DNA from: Plumapathes pennacea
Taxonomy: Eukaryota > Cnidaria > Anthozoa > Antipatharia > Myriopathidae
DNA: 64,000 nt
Direction of reading: 5' to 3'
NCBI GenBank assembly: GCA_964036295.1
Contig: OZ038466.1
Span: 15,410,001 to 15,474,000, forward strand
In this document: piece by piece, positions 1 to 11,567 of the stretch
How the letters are laid out: each line of letters begins with the position of its first letter
How positions within the stretch are numbered: position 1 is the first letter of the stretch
Notes under the pieces: generated by a model
Told to the model about the DNA's origin: nothing
What the model saw: only the letters and a program-made list of their open reading frames with translations
Database searches by the model: none
Translations under genes and position numbers: made by a program

Positions 1-241
1 CTTTTTTTGCATGAATACAAATGATCTACTGAGCGAAAAAAAAAGATATAAAAAGACATTCACACAATGAGTATGTCTTTTTCTTGGCCACACCCACCCC
101 CACCCTTCCCCCATACAATTCACTGCCACTACCCTCCCCCCCCCCCCAATACGTTCACACCCACGCTTTGCTGACAGTCAAAACAATGTGGGAGCGATGA
201 TATAATTAATATAGGAATAGAAATTGAGAAGTTATTACAAA
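1..241. other. No gene seen; C-rich and low-complexity DNA
   Basis: AT-rich sequence with a C-rich stretch near 93-147. It is the left flank of the first Helentron-like copy. Nothing coding is supported. Confidence 0.5.
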
Positions 242-1352
242 CTAGACTGGCCTTGCCAGTGAGCTCGCGGCGTGAGTTGGGTCGAGACCAGAATATAAAA
301 TGGAAAGTAGGGGACAAGAGCGGAACTCCCAAGAGAGACTTCCAATTTCTCACCATAAAAATATCACACAGTATAGAGAACTTGGCTTTTGACACCTTGC
401 TCTTTTGACAGCTTGATTAAACTAAAAATTATTACAACACTCATACACTTGCTTCTTAAAGGTTGAGCGACCCTGCATCTTGAGAATGCGTGACATATCT
501 TTTTATGCACAATCGATTATGACAGTTTGACCTTGACTCATATTTCTAATCAGAGGCCACGATTAATCCAGCCTTCGCTTCACTACTTATGTGTTTTCTT
601 TTGTTAACTCAATACGTTTCTTCTATCAGGCTTTCGAGTATTCGTGCTCTGTAACAAATATAAAATTGAAAGCGAGGAATGTCACACGAGAGATGTTTAC
701 AATATTATTGCGCTTTTGTTCACAGTGTGTTCAGTCCATTTGTGACTGCAAACTCAATCCTCAGAATTATTTCGGTGTATTTTTCATTTCTGGTATTCAC
801 TGACCATTGCGAAACAAAGGCTACATGATCGAATGAAAGAAACACTTCAACAGGCAATGTACGATACGCAGAAGAATTTTATGAGGCAACAGATGTCATG
901 TACAGAGTAAAGCATAAAGCGTCATTCTTTTACGGCTAAAACTCACCGTAACTTTGGTTTCTGCTTTCGCCCTGTTATCTTCCCAAAAGTATTTCGTGTC
1001 GCCACAGAAAGTTTCGTCGGGACTAAATATTTATCGGCGACAGCGGTACCATCAAATATTTTCCGCGGTGAACGCGAGCCAAAATCGTTCCCGAAAATCC
1101 AGTTTATCCGTGCATATTCCACAGAGCCAAATGGTGTTGAGTTTGGATGGGATGCAGTTAACTTTTACACACAAGTAACGAGCAATTCACTGGCCACATC
1201 TCGAGTTGTTTAGCGAAGTCAATTACGTCATCGCCCAGCACGTGATAATATGAACCAATCACCGTGTGCTGATTCTCGACCCACAAAAAGGAAAAATAAA
1301 TAAATAAAAATGCCCATTTTTAAGCTCTCGTGGGCGCCAGGCCCCCGCGAGC
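242..1352 (-). mobile_element. Helentron/Helitron2-like non-autonomous element, copy 1
   Basis: Defined by comparison with copies at 2483-3655, 25003-26539 and 15145-15477. The 5' end (at 1352) reads GCTCGCGGGGGCC and folds as a stem-loop. At the other end the complement CCGCGAGC lies just inside a short hairpin, which is followed by CTAG. This asymmetric terminal repeat, hairpin and flanking TT are known marks of Helentron/Helitron2 elements. No coding capacity is seen. Confidence 0.6.
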
Positions 1353-1720
1353 AAAAATGCAAATAAATAAAATTGAATTTGAGTTTGCTCTTAAATATAT
1401 GCTTTGATGAGGGTTTTAATTCCTCTTCAATATCATTCCATGTTTTTGGGCACAGATATCTAATGTTGAGTTTACCATAGTTAGTTCTTATAGGGGGCAG
1501 GTAAAATGAGGATTTGCTGGCTAGTCTAGTATTGTAGTATACCGTAGTTTTCTGTGGTTATATACTATGTATACATGTAGCACCGATATATAGTTAAAGC
1601 TCCTGTAAATGGATGTCCTCAGGAAGTGAAAGAACGGAACTGCACGACCACGCTTGCAGCATTTAAGGAATAAGGAGGTGTTAATGGGAGCTAACCACAT
1701 GGTACTTTACTTAACGGCTC
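1353..1720. other. No gene seen; left flank of Gypsy remnant
   Basis: AT-rich unique-looking DNA with no supported gene. It ends in GGCTC (1716-1720), the left target-site duplication of the Gypsy element. Confidence 0.5.
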
Positions 1721-1861
1721 TGTAGTGTCCAGTCCTCCTGGACCAAGCGAGTACAGTATTATGGGATGCAGTAGACCGAAAGCACATGGTTAAATAGAGC
1801 AGTTTTATTGTTGTGTTTTATACTGGTGTTTGCTCTATTGTCGTTACTGGAGGGTACTACA
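1721..1861 (+). repeat. Left LTR of Gypsy remnant
   Basis: 141 bp, TGTAGT...TACTACA. It shares most of its length with the LTR at 8629-8759, including CAGTCCTCCTGGACCAAG and TTTTATTGTTGTGTTTTATA, with several indels. A primer-binding-type TGGCAACGAGGA follows at about 1864-1875. Confidence 0.78.
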
Positions 1862-1933
1862 TTTGGCAACGAGGATGTGTCCAAACAGATCGCATTGAAG
1901 CCATAGGATTTTTGGTGTCAATTTGTTGTCGGA

Positions 1934-2460
1934 ATGGCAAGCGGTGGAAACTCGAGTGGCGAAACTCGAGCGGCAGTCAATCAACGGAAAGTGGCGGGAA
2001 TCCAAATGTCGGTCAGGAACTCCGTCATTTGTGCCGCTGATCTTGAATCCTTAGGAGAATTTGACACCAAAGGAAATCCCCATGGATTATCGCAGCGGTG
2101 GAAGAAGTGGAAACGTGTTCAACTTTTACTTGGAGGGAAAAAGAGTAACAGTGGACTCGCAGTGGCACTCGAGCACTCCTCTTACATGTGGCCGGCTTAG
2201 ACGCCCAGGAAATCTGTTACACCTTGGTAAACGACGATGAACAGAAGGATTACAATGCAACAATGAAGGTACTCAATAATTACTTTATTGCGAAGAGTAA
2301 TGTTTCATTCAAGAGACATTTGTTTAAACAAACAGCACAGAAGAGTGATGAAACTGTCGACCAGTTTATGTGCTAAGTCAGGCAGCAGGTGACTAGTTGT
2401 GACTTTGGAGCCCAGGAAGACAGTTACAGTCGCGATCGGTTGTATAGGTAATCGCATGAT
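1934..2460 (+). pseudogene. Gypsy gag, 5' part, interrupted
   Basis: Overlapping frames from 1934, 2000 and 2188 read as retrotransposon Gag: RWKKWKR, HVAGLDAQEICYTL and NNYFIAKSNVSFKRHLFKQ, then an in-frame stop after DETVDQFMC. The family normally has RH-F-QA-GETV-QYV at this place. Several frameshifts and stops make it non-functional. Gag resumes after the nested block at about 7312. Confidence 0.65.
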
Positions 2461-2482
2461 TTCGAGTGCAATTTGGAATAAA

Positions 2483-3655
2483 CTAGACTGGCGTTGCCAG
2501 TGAGCTCGCGGCGTTAGTTGGGTCGAGAGCAGAATAAACTTAAATGAAAAGCAAGGACAAGAGCGGAACTTCCGGGAGACTTCCAGTTTCTCACAGTATA
2601 GAGAACTTGGCTTTTGACGCCTTGCTTAAATGAAACCTGATTAAACTATAAATTTATCATTACAACACTCATACACTTGGTTCTTAAAGGTTGAGCGACT
2701 CTGCATTTTGAGCTTAGAAGCGAAACGGTTACCCACCGAGTAAATCTGAGTAATGCGTGACTTATCTTTGACAGTTTGACCTCGAACACTTAATTCTAAT
2801 CAGAGGCCACGATTAATCCAGCCTTCGCTTCAATACTAGTCTGTCTTGTTTTTTAACTGAATGCGTTTCACTTCTATTAGGCTTTCGAGTATTCGTGCTT
2901 TGTAACAAATATAAAATTGAAAGCGGCAAGGAATGTAACGCGAGACATGTTTAAAATATTATTGCGGTTTTGTTCACAGTGTGTTCAGTCCATTTGCGAC
3001 TGCAAACTTAATACTCAGGACTATTTCGGTGTATTTTTCATTTCTGGTATACAATGACCATTGCGAAACAAAGGCTACATGATCGAATGAAAGAAACATT
3101 TCAACAGGCAATGTACGATAAGCAGAAGAATTTTATGAGGCAACAGATGTCATGTCGGCAGAGTAAAGCATAAATCGCCATTGTTTTGCTCTAAAGCTCA
3201 TCGCAGCTTTGGTTTCCGTTTTCGGCCTGTTTCCTTCCCAGAACTATTTCGTGTCGCCACAGAAAGTTTCGTCGGGACTAAATATTTAGCGGCGACAGAG
3301 ATATTTGCAATCCCCCAGCGGTATCTGATCAAACATCTGTTTACGGCTATTCTCGAAGCTTCCGCGGTGAACTAAAGAACGCAAGCCAAAATCGTTCCCT
3401 AACATCCAGTTTATCAGTGCGTGTTCCACAAACCCAAACGGTGGAGTTTGGATTAAATGCAGTTAACTTTTACACACAAGTACCGAGCAATTCACTGGCC
3501 ACAATCGAGTTGTTTAACGAAGTCAATTACGTCATTGCATATCACGTGATAATCTGAACCAATCATGGTGTGCAGATTCGTAACCCAGAAAAAAACTAAC
3601 ATGACAATAAAGACACGCCGTGTGATTTTAAGCTCGACGGGCCACGCCCGCGAGC
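2483..3655 (-). mobile_element. Helentron/Helitron2-like element, copy 2
   Basis: Same termini as copy 1: AACTAGACTGGCG with the small hairpin at the left and CCCGCGAGC at the right. About 1.17 kb, closely similar to copy 1 along its length. It is inserted in the Gypsy gag region. Confidence 0.6.
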
Positions 3656-3660
3656 AATTA

Positions 3661-3744
3661 GCACGAGTAAATTTTTCATAGACCACAGAATTGCACGAGC
3701 GCCGCGCGAGTGCAATGTGTGGTCTTTGAAAAATTTACGAGTGC
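3661..3744. repeat. 84-bp near-perfect palindrome
   Basis: GCACGAGTAAATTTTTCA pairs with its complement at 3726-3744. The centre holds a nested GC-rich palindrome (TTGCACGAGCGCCGCGCGAG). It would form a strong cruciform or RNA hairpin. It may be a small foldback element or the terminus of the repeat to its right. Confidence 0.55.
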
Positions 3745-3788
3745 TTATTTATTCCAAAATTGCACGAGAAATCATGTGATTACTTGTT

Positions 3789-5610
3789 AATAACATGCAT
3801 ACAATGATTTACATCGTGCAATTTTATTTAAGAATTGGTTCATGCTTAGCGATTGCGTGACGCCTTATACATATTTCCCACGGTCGACACGTCAAATTAA
3901 TTCATATAGTCTACCAAAGCACGTTCTCAAAATTTGAAGCTGGTTGGCCGCCGTAGTACGGGAAAAAAAGGAACACTAATTTCCAATTTTGAATCCATAG
4001 GCAGCATAATTAAATAGGCTTCCTGTGCGATTTTTTTTTTACTCTGAACTGCATGCACCAGACTCATGCATGGCATGCATATTTTGAGCTCGAATTGTTT
4101 TGTATGTGAACCCGCTCAAAACAAATGATTTCTCCCAAAATCAAAGCAAAACTTGAACGTTTTACTTCAAATTATACACGGGCTTCAGACCTAGTCATAC
4201 TTCTAGGGGCTTGTGAACAATTTGCGCTGCAATAACCGCGTCTCTGATTACAGCATTTGTTACAGTTTTAGTCTTAAAAGAAAAAAATGAGACATTTGAC
4301 TAAATCATTCAAGACTCCAAGTTCTGATTGCTCTGAGCGAATACGGTAGCCGAAACTGGCGACAGAAGCGTATTAAAACAATACTTCGATGGAAAATAAT
4401 CATGCAGCATACAGATTTTTAAAATACATTCTTGAAGTGATCGAGTTACACAAGATACGGGATAGAGTATATTTGTCATGGTGATTGTTCGATTTTCACT
4501 GACTGACCTTTGTTGCTTGTCCTTTCTGAATAAGTATCTGAGTTTAACACAAAACGGAGTCTGAAGCTCCCAATTTGCTTTCAAGCACTGTTCCCTTTGC
4601 GGAGCCGTTTCTTCGGCACGCTCCCGTTCATGATGCTGTCGGTTATAACATGTTTGTCGTCTTTTCTCTGGACGTATTTGGCGCTGTTCGATCGTTTCAC
4701 GTTTTCGCCTGTTCCCTTCTCTTTTGAAGACGAGCTTCGCGAGACCGTTCTGTTTCAAGTTTTCCAGTTTACGTTCTTCGACAACTGCAGCACGCTGTTG
4801 TCGGCGTAGAGTGTTGGCTTCATTTTGAGCTAGAAGCCTGCGGGTACTCTGTTCAGACGATTCATTGCCACGTCGGAAAGCACTCGCTGGCAACTGGATT
4901 ATCTTTGCGGAGTCGTCTACTTGGTCCGCTTTTGTTTCTGAAGGTCCCGATTCGCTTTCAAGCGCTGTTCTCTTTGTGGAGTCTTTTCTTCGGCTCGCTT
5001 GTGTTCATGCCGCTTTTGCCATTCATGCGCTGTTTTCTCTGTGGAGTCTTTTCTTCGGCCCGCTTTTGCTCTTGAAGTTCCCGATTCGATTTCAAGCGCT
5101 GTTTTCTTTGCGGAATCGTTTCTTCGGCACGCTTCTGTTTATCATGCTGTCGTCTTGTTTCTAGACGTATTTGGCGCTGTTCGATTGTTTCACGATTCCG
5201 CCTTGCCCGTGCCTGTTCCCTTCTCTTTTGAAGACGAGCTTCACGAGACCTTTCTGTTTCAAGTTTTTCAGTTTTCAAATTCATTTTCGTGAACGCAGCT
5301 ACATACAATTGTCAGTAAAACTAACCACGCACATGTAAAGTTCGACGTTTGAACCGGGCTAATCGATAATTATTATCACTTCATAGGCTTAGGCACCTGG
5401 CCTAAATGGTCGCCCTATGACAGACTGACTGACGAACATTAAAATTTCGAGATGGCGACTCGCTTGGAGTCTCCAAACAAAGCGATTTTGCTGCATTAGC
5501 GCCGTGATTATTAACCTCGATTCGCTTGGGGATAACATAGGCACACGAAATTACGAGCGAAAAACGAATTTTCATTTCTGATTGAATGCAAAATTCTCTT
5601 TCGATGCGCA
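3789..5610. mobile_element. Dispersed repeat R1, copy a
   Basis: Sequence shared with 8960-11110, 14045-14764, 23809-24041, 26788-27190, 49915-50065 and 59660-60670. A motif near 3790 (AATAACATGCATACAAT) recurs inverted near 7285-7305, so R1 may have weak inverted ends. R1 encodes the basic repeat protein on the minus strand. Superfamily not determined. Confidence 0.55.
4309..5308 (-). pseudogene. Basic Arg/Glu/Gln repeat ORFs of R1
   Basis: Two minus-strand frames (5308-4958 and 4893-4309) encode repeats of the type KRAEETIPQRKQRLKSNREL. Similar reading appears on the minus strand at 23714-24148. Such Arg/Glu/Gln repeats are often seen at the N-terminus of Helitron/Pif1-helicase transposon proteins in invertebrates; that link is from memory and weak. 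The frames are broken and no helicase motif is present. Confidence 0.4.
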
Positions 5611-6336
5611 GAAGGAAAAACAAACTCTCTCATTGGCTGACTGAAAACACGCCACAACTTACTAACATTTCTGTCATCCGTCGTTTAATCGACGAAAACA
5701 CTGAAAGTACTGTTAACCTGGCGTGGTGAAAGCCAGCAGCCTGCGGTAACTTTAGAATTTGCGACGATGTAAATGTTTTGAACGGTACAATTGTAACCCA
5801 GGAAATTCAAGTCGCCGCTTCAAAACAACGTGAAATTCACCTTGAACTATGGCAGACAATGCGGGTCTGGAAAAGCAAAGTGATCCGTCGAAGAATGTGA
5901 ACAATCACCATGAACGAAAGAGATAGAAATGTTTGCCGAGCTGACTTGTTTGTTATTCGAGCTGCCAGCAAACTGTACTGTAAACACTGCAAGTATAGCG
6001 GCTTTCGGAATGAATGAACGCCGTTTCATTTCAAAACCATTGAAGGCTTGACGGATATTTATCTTTACTGTGATGGATTTCACTGTCCATGAGAATTAAG
6101 CCGTCGAAAAATAGGTGAGTTTTGTTTCATACAATTTTTTGTGCCGACCGTTGAAACACAGAATTTTTCAGACCTGATTACTGATTTCCTTTGGGTACCG
6201 ATTTGACTCCATGTGGTACAAATTTCTTCGGAAAATAAAGCTATTTTCTTCTTAGTTGTAAAGCGTCTGTTAATTTATAAACGAGAAAAGCTAGAAAAGT
6301 CGAAAGGAAGCGGCATTTGCGTTCTCACGTCATATT
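5611..6336. repeat. Dispersed repeat segment S, left part
   Basis: Sequence similar to 24420-25002 and 26540-26703. It includes the TTTTT site near 6164-6168 that is empty here but occupied by a Helentron-like copy at 25003-26539. Interrupted on the right by the 664-bp element. No coding sequence supported. Confidence 0.5.
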
Positions 6337-7000
6337 AGAGACCTTAAGCAACAGGACGGGACAGCACGACAGCGACGGCAGATCCGCGAGAGGATTGGGC
6401 AGAGAACACGGTCGTGTCATGCATGTTCCAAGTACTTAAGCAGTAGCACGACGACTGAAGAGAACGCCGGATAAGCTGATTAGTTTTATTGTACCATTGT
6501 AAAATACTAGCGATTTATATGATCAAGGCTCATGACTGTAGAACATTGGCTCCCATGAATTTGCTGGTTTTATCCAAGTAAAAGTTTCTAAAAGCCGCTT
6601 TGGTTCGTGTCGAATAATTGATCCTGCCGAGTGCAGTTTCGTTCGAAAGAAACCTGCCTAACAGTATTTAATCGTTAGTTCATCGAGGATAAACATTAAA
6701 AGAGCTTTTCGTGACATGTTATACTCCGTAATAAAAGGCTGAAGTACCTTTCATTCGGCTCTAGAAGATGTTGAGTGTTCCTCGTTTAGGTTTCAGCTCG
6801 TAAACACAATCTTTCTGGCCTAAAATAAACGAAAAAATACGACGTTGTCACCACGACGTGAGATCACTTGTTTTGACGTCGGTGACGGGACAGGACGGAG
6901 GAGCTATCATGTTCGGGCATGCGCAATGATTGTCTGAGCGGGAATTTTACTTCTGGAGACGTGGCCGTCCTCTCTCCCGTCCTGTTGCTTAAAGGTCTCT
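6337..7000. mobile_element. 664-bp TIR element, TSD ATT
   Basis: Ends are inverted repeats of 25-26 bp beginning AGAGACCTTAAGCAACAGGA (one indel). ATT flanks both sides (6334-6336, 7001-7003). The same flanking sequence without an insert is at about 26697-26709, proving the insertion. No ORF. A 3-bp target duplication suggests a PIF/Harbinger-type MITE, but other families are possible. Confidence 0.75.
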
Positions 7001-7310
7001 ATTATTGAGCACGGGCGTGCACGATAAAGTTATGGAGCACGCTCTTCGACCAATCAGAACTTGGCTTATACCGCAACTAATGTCTCCCAAGAACTTTGTT
7101 TTCTCGCAAACAGAGTCGGAATCGTCCTGAGGAATGAAAACACACTCTCTTGTCTTGTTTGGCTTCGCAAATACGCGCGCCGGCTGTGTCGGCAATTTTT
7201 AATTTCAAATTTCTGCACTCTTAATTTCATATTTTTGCACTGTTTGGGATAAATTGACGCGCGCACAGCCAATCAGAATGCAGAAATTATTGTATGCATG
7301 TTATTGACTT
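7001..7310. repeat. Dispersed repeat segment S, right part
   Basis: The stretch from GGGCGTGCACGATAAAG to about 7080 recurs at 26709-26787 and 36278-36352. It is followed by AT-rich DNA up to the point where Gypsy gag resumes. Confidence 0.45.
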
Positions 7311-7311
7311 G

Positions 7312-8069
7312 ATAAGTGCCACTGTAACGATCTGCGACAAAATTTCCTGGAGAAGGGAGGGTCAGTGAAACTTGATGACCTACTGATAGTCGCCAGAGCA
7401 CAGGAAGCAGTTGAATGTCAGCTGAAGGCTATAGAGGGTAATACGAGTACCAGCGACGTAAACATGGTGTCCAGCAGAAAGTCAAACCGTCAGAGCAGGA
7501 GCATAAGGGCGTTGCGGATAGCACAAATGGAAGGGAAATGCTGGAAGACGAAGCTGACCAAGCATCTGAGAGCAAACCGGTCAACCCCACAGACAACAAC
7601 GGGCGCTTCAGACATTTCCTTATGTTTGACTTAGATGAAGAGGTTCGCCCGCAAGAAAAAGATTGGGAGAGAAAGATGAAGGGCAAACAGTATGCCAATG
7701 ACAAGCGCAAAGCAAAAGAGAGCGGCATTGAGGCGGGTGACCCGTAAAAGCCCCGAAGAAGAACAAGCCGTCTCCAAACTTTCATCCGAGTCCTTTTTCA
7801 GTTGTCAAGCAGGAAGGGGGAGAGGTCACGCTCAAAAGTGCCGAAGACGTTGAGCTGAAGCGCAACACATCATTTGTCCGGAAGTATGTCGAGGACAACA
7901 GCGGTCCAGAAGGGACCCATGATAACCCTTACTGAGATCATACGGGATCATATAACACCGACACAGGACAGCGGTGTGAGGGTAGCAGAGCCTATACACA
8001 GCGAGACGGAAGCGCAGCATCCAACTCTGATCACCAGGCCGCAGCGGAGAAGGATGCCAGACCGTTTTT
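7312..8069 (+). pseudogene. Gypsy gag end fused by deletion to integrase C-terminus
   Basis: 7312-7460 reads as Gag (LRQNFLEKGGSVKLDDLLIV, RAQEAVE). From about 7565 the reading becomes the end of integrase: RSTPQTTTGAS, DKRKAKESGIEAGD, SPNFHPSPFSVVKQEGGEV and SFVRKYVED, with frameshifts and a TAA in the conserved GD-V-LK segment. The whole middle of pol is deleted between these points. Confidence 0.68.
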
Positions 8070-8515
8070 AGCTCGCGATTCCCAGTTTAATCACTTTGCC
8101 TTCCCTACTTCCCCCTGTTGTCAGCAATGGATTTCCAAATAAAGCAGTTGCGGTTTTTCTAAATTTGGTCATGATCAAGGTCGTAACAGCAGGGTGTGCC
8201 GTAATAACGCAGTTCAAAACAACAAGTTGTCGTAGTTGTTGCGAAATGAATTGCCAGTCGATCCCTTGCATTTCAGAACTATTGTCACCGAGGTTTTGGT
8301 AAATTCTCGGTTGTTTGAGAAGTGGAGGTCAAAGTTTAGAAACCAGTGACAGCCCAGAGCGACTTCAGCTTCTCGAAATATTTCTATCATTTGATTCCAC
8401 ATACCAAATTCAGCAAATTATAAAATGTGACCTTAAGCCAGTTCTAATACCTACTCCCGCGAAAGTAATTTCCAAACAAATTCGTGAGCTTACAGCTGCC
8501 TTGCTGCTTTGATTA
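8070..8515 (+). mobile_element. Repeat R4 (Helentron-like?), copy 1
   Basis: Shares both ends with 34474-35719. The left end AGCTCGCGA is complemented near the right end by TTCGTGAGCT, followed by a small CAGC...GCTG hairpin and TTTGATTA. This copy has a large internal deletion relative to the other. It sits in the 3' part of the Gypsy remnant. Confidence 0.5.
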
Positions 8516-8615
8516 AGGACTTTGTTTCCCTATAGGCATATTGTGTCACAGACATTTGGTCAAACTCGTTTGTTTTGATTTTCACTTGTTTAGAGTTTAA
8601 GGATTACAAAATCTA

Positions 8616-8628
8616 AGAAAAGGAGGCA
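8616..8628 (+). promoter_or_regulatory. Polypurine tract of Gypsy remnant
   Basis: AGAAAAGGAGGCA directly precedes the right LTR, the expected place of the plus-strand priming purine tract. Confidence 0.55.
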
Positions 8629-8759
8629 TGTAGTACTCAGTCCTCCTGGACCAAGTGAGTATTATGGAATGTAGTAGACCGAAAGCACAAGGTTGAGTAA
8701 GTAGTTTTATTGTTGTGTTTTATACCGGTGTTTGCTCTATCATCTTTACTGGTACTACA
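8629..8759 (+). repeat. Right LTR of Gypsy remnant
   Basis: 131 bp with perfect 8-bp inverted ends TGTAGTAC and GTACTACA, followed by the target duplication GGCTC. Confidence 0.8.
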
Positions 8760-9639
8760 GGCTCTGTCAATATGATACTGTACCTTGCTTGGAGCCTGGG
8801 TTTCCTCAAATGTGACACTCTTCCTATTAGTAGACAATCCTCTTCCTGGCTCACTCTGATAGTACTGCACTGCAGTCCAGTTTGTGCTGCAAGGCAGAGC
8901 AAGAACATATTATTTAGCCAAATAACTATAGCTTTTTACGATGACACAGTAAGCCCTGAATGGTCAGCACTGCAGCCTTTTACCGAAGTTTTGACGCAAT
9001 CATTTTTTGAAGTCAAGTGCTGTATGCAAAGAAAGAAGAAAAAGAATGGCGTGTTTTATTTTTGTGTTGAAAAAAGAATCCATTGCGTGATGCCGTACGT
9101 ATTTCTCATGGTCAAAATGCCAAATTAATTCATGCAGTCTGCTAGGCACTTTCTCCAGGATTTATTATTTCTTGTTAAGTTGGTCGGCCGCCGCAGTACG
9201 GGAAAATAGGGACACTGCTTTTCCAATTCTGAAGTCATAGCCGGCACAATTAAATAGGCTTCCTGTACAAATCTTTTGTTTTGTGTCTACTGCTTCAAAG
9301 AAGCTGCAGACACTGTGCTATTGAGTATGAGGTAAGAATCGATAAATGGTCGCGCGTGACTATTCGGGACCAATGAGAAGCATCAGTGGTTAGTTCGTGA
9401 AGTCGGAACGATTTCCAGCCGTATATCAACTTCACCATTGGCCGGAATATTTGCTGACAAAAGAACGAAGGCTCGCGATAAAGCCCAGACCATTTTGTCT
9501 GCGATGCAATATTTTTAAGTTTGCCTTTGAATCACAGCTTTTGGTGAAAGTATGGGCTCTGTCTCAGTGTATCAATGCATGAATCTGCTGTCTATGTACA
9601 ACGTATAGACACCATACACATGCACCAAATGTCTTAGAC

Positions 9640-9880
9640 ACTATAAGCATCAACAGGTCCTGAATCGGGGCTCCACAGGCAGCCTAGACACTATCTATAG
9701 ACACTAATAGACAACATGGCGCTCTGTATCAGGGCTCTGTAGACAGCATAGACACTATAAACAGCATAGACAAGGGTGATGTCTATAGCTGTTTATAGAC
9801 ACTATAATACACAGCATAGACAACACGGCGCTCTGTATCAGGGTTCTGTAGACAGCATAGACACTATAAGCAGCATAAAA
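9640..9880. repeat. Tandem repeat around GACACTATAA / GACAGCATAGACAC
   Basis: Two clear copies of about 112 bp (GGCGCTCTGTATCAGGG at 9718 and 9828) made of shorter TAGACAC and ATAGACA subunits. Confidence 0.6.
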
Positions 9881-9906
9881 AAGAGAGATAAAAAAAGACA
9901 CTTTTG

Positions 9907-10145
9907 CTACCCTGTTCCAGACAAAATGGTGAAAATAGATACCCTGTTCCAGACTAGAGGCAAATCCACAAATCGGAAACGGCATGCTTGAATAAACATG
10001 TGGAGTTGCTTGACAAGCAACAGTTCAGAGCTGTTTTGCAGCGACAGACTCGACTATAAATCATCAAAGATTCTGGCAAAAAGAAATATCAACCCTGTTC
10101 CAGAGCCAGACTGAACAAAATATATACCCTGTTCCAGAGTCGGAG
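9907..10145. repeat. Scattered CCCTGTTCCAGA repeats
   Basis: The 12-mer CCCTGTTCCAGA occurs at about 9909, 9942, 10092 and 10127, embedded in AT-rich DNA. Function unknown. Confidence 0.5.
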
Positions 10146-11110
10146 AGGCAAAAAATATACACTGTTGAGCGGCACATCCCCACATAGCTCTTATATGTGA
10201 GTGCCCCCACGCCCCAGTCCAAACCAAAAGAACCAACACCAAATAAGGGGGTTTAGATGGAGCAATTTGAAATTCAAAAGCCCACATCTCAGCTGTTTAA
10301 CGCACTAACAAGAGTTTTTGTGTGTGACCTTTTTTCAGACAGGGCATTCCAAAAAATTGTGTAAAATCCATTATTTCAGTTTTTTTTTTGTGACATCATC
10401 ACTTTACACTTTATTCACCCATGGCAATCCCTACTTTAGAGCAGTAGAGACATGTACCTTTTAGGTACCTATTTTTTACTCTGGACTGCATTCACTTGAC
10501 TCAGGCGTGCATACAGTATATAGTGAGCTAAATTGTTTTGTATACCTGCAACATAAAGGGTTTACTTCAAATTATACACAGGCTTCAAATGTAGCCATAC
10601 TTCAAAGGGCTTGTGAATGGTTCTCGATGCAATCTTGTCAGATTACAGCATTTCTGAAATAAACAGTTACAGTTTTAGATCTTTAAAGAAAAACAGACCG
10701 ATCTGACTAAATCATATAAAACCCCAAATTCCGATTGCCCTGAGCGAATACGCTAGCTGAAACTGGCAACAGAAGCGTATTAAGCATATTATTATCTTTT
10801 CATGGGGTCTTTTCGTCAAGCCTTTATTTTGAAGACAAGCTTCGTGAGACCCTTGTGTTTAAAATTTCCAGTTTTCAAATCTATTTTTGTGAATGCAGTT
10901 ACTGTACAATATTATTGCTTTGTTCAATCTGTTTTCTGTCTATCATGCACTTTCCTTATTCATGCCACGTGTTGTTGCTGTGCTGCGTAACCACACTTGG
11001 AGGTCATACTCCAGACAGACAGACAAACATTAAATTTCGAAAAGGCAAATTGCCATTGGAGTCTCAAAAAAGCTTATACTACACCATTAGTGTCTGGATT
11101 ATTACCCTGC

Positions 11111-11567
11111 GGAGCTTGGGGATATCAAAAACACACAAGTGACCCTGACTTAATGTCACTCACATGACTGTGATATTGTTTTGATGTAATTTGAACATAC
11201 AATGCTGTATATAAACCTGGGATAAAATGTAACATAATTGCCTGATTATCAAGTGACCACTACCTAGTCCAAAATGTATGGCATTATTGTTGCCTTGCTC
11301 AATGCTAAAAATATGAGACATTGGTTTGACCACAATAGAAAGCCCTTTTGTTACCAGTTTACTGTCATTACAGCTAACCCAATAAGATCAGTTACATGTG
11401 TAAGTACTCATGATACCATTTGTCCACCATTACATTTGATCTTTCAATTCGTTAAATTGAATAATTTCTGCAACATGGCCAAACAATACTGCAAATCAAT
11501 TATTGCAGTAATCAAAATAATTTCCTGCTCAAAATACTACAGGATTCTTTCCACTTAAACAGAAATA
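11111..11567. other. No gene seen
   Basis: AT-rich sequence. A 94-codon plus-strand ORF at 11274 has no recognisable domain or codon pattern and is not called. Confidence 0.5.

Larger units (their letters stand above)
1721..8759 (+). mobile_element. Ty3/Gypsy retrotransposon remnant with intact TSD
   Basis: Two short LTRs (1721-1861 and 8629-8759) begin TGTAGT and end GTACTACA. The 5-bp target duplication GGCTC is present at 1716-1720 and 8760-8764, so this is one insertion. Between them remain part of gag, the end of integrase and a purine tract before the right LTR. Protease, reverse transcriptase and RNase H are missing. A block of other repeats (about 2465-7310) interrupts gag. Confidence 0.78.
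8960..11110. mobile_element. Dispersed repeat R1, copy b, with other sequence inserted
   Basis: R1-type sequence at 8960-9280, 10470-10800 and 10995-11110, for example the ATACGCTAGCTGAAACTGGC stretch near 10748. The part between about 9560 and 10200 is occupied by tandem repeats. No intact ORF. Confidence 0.5.
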
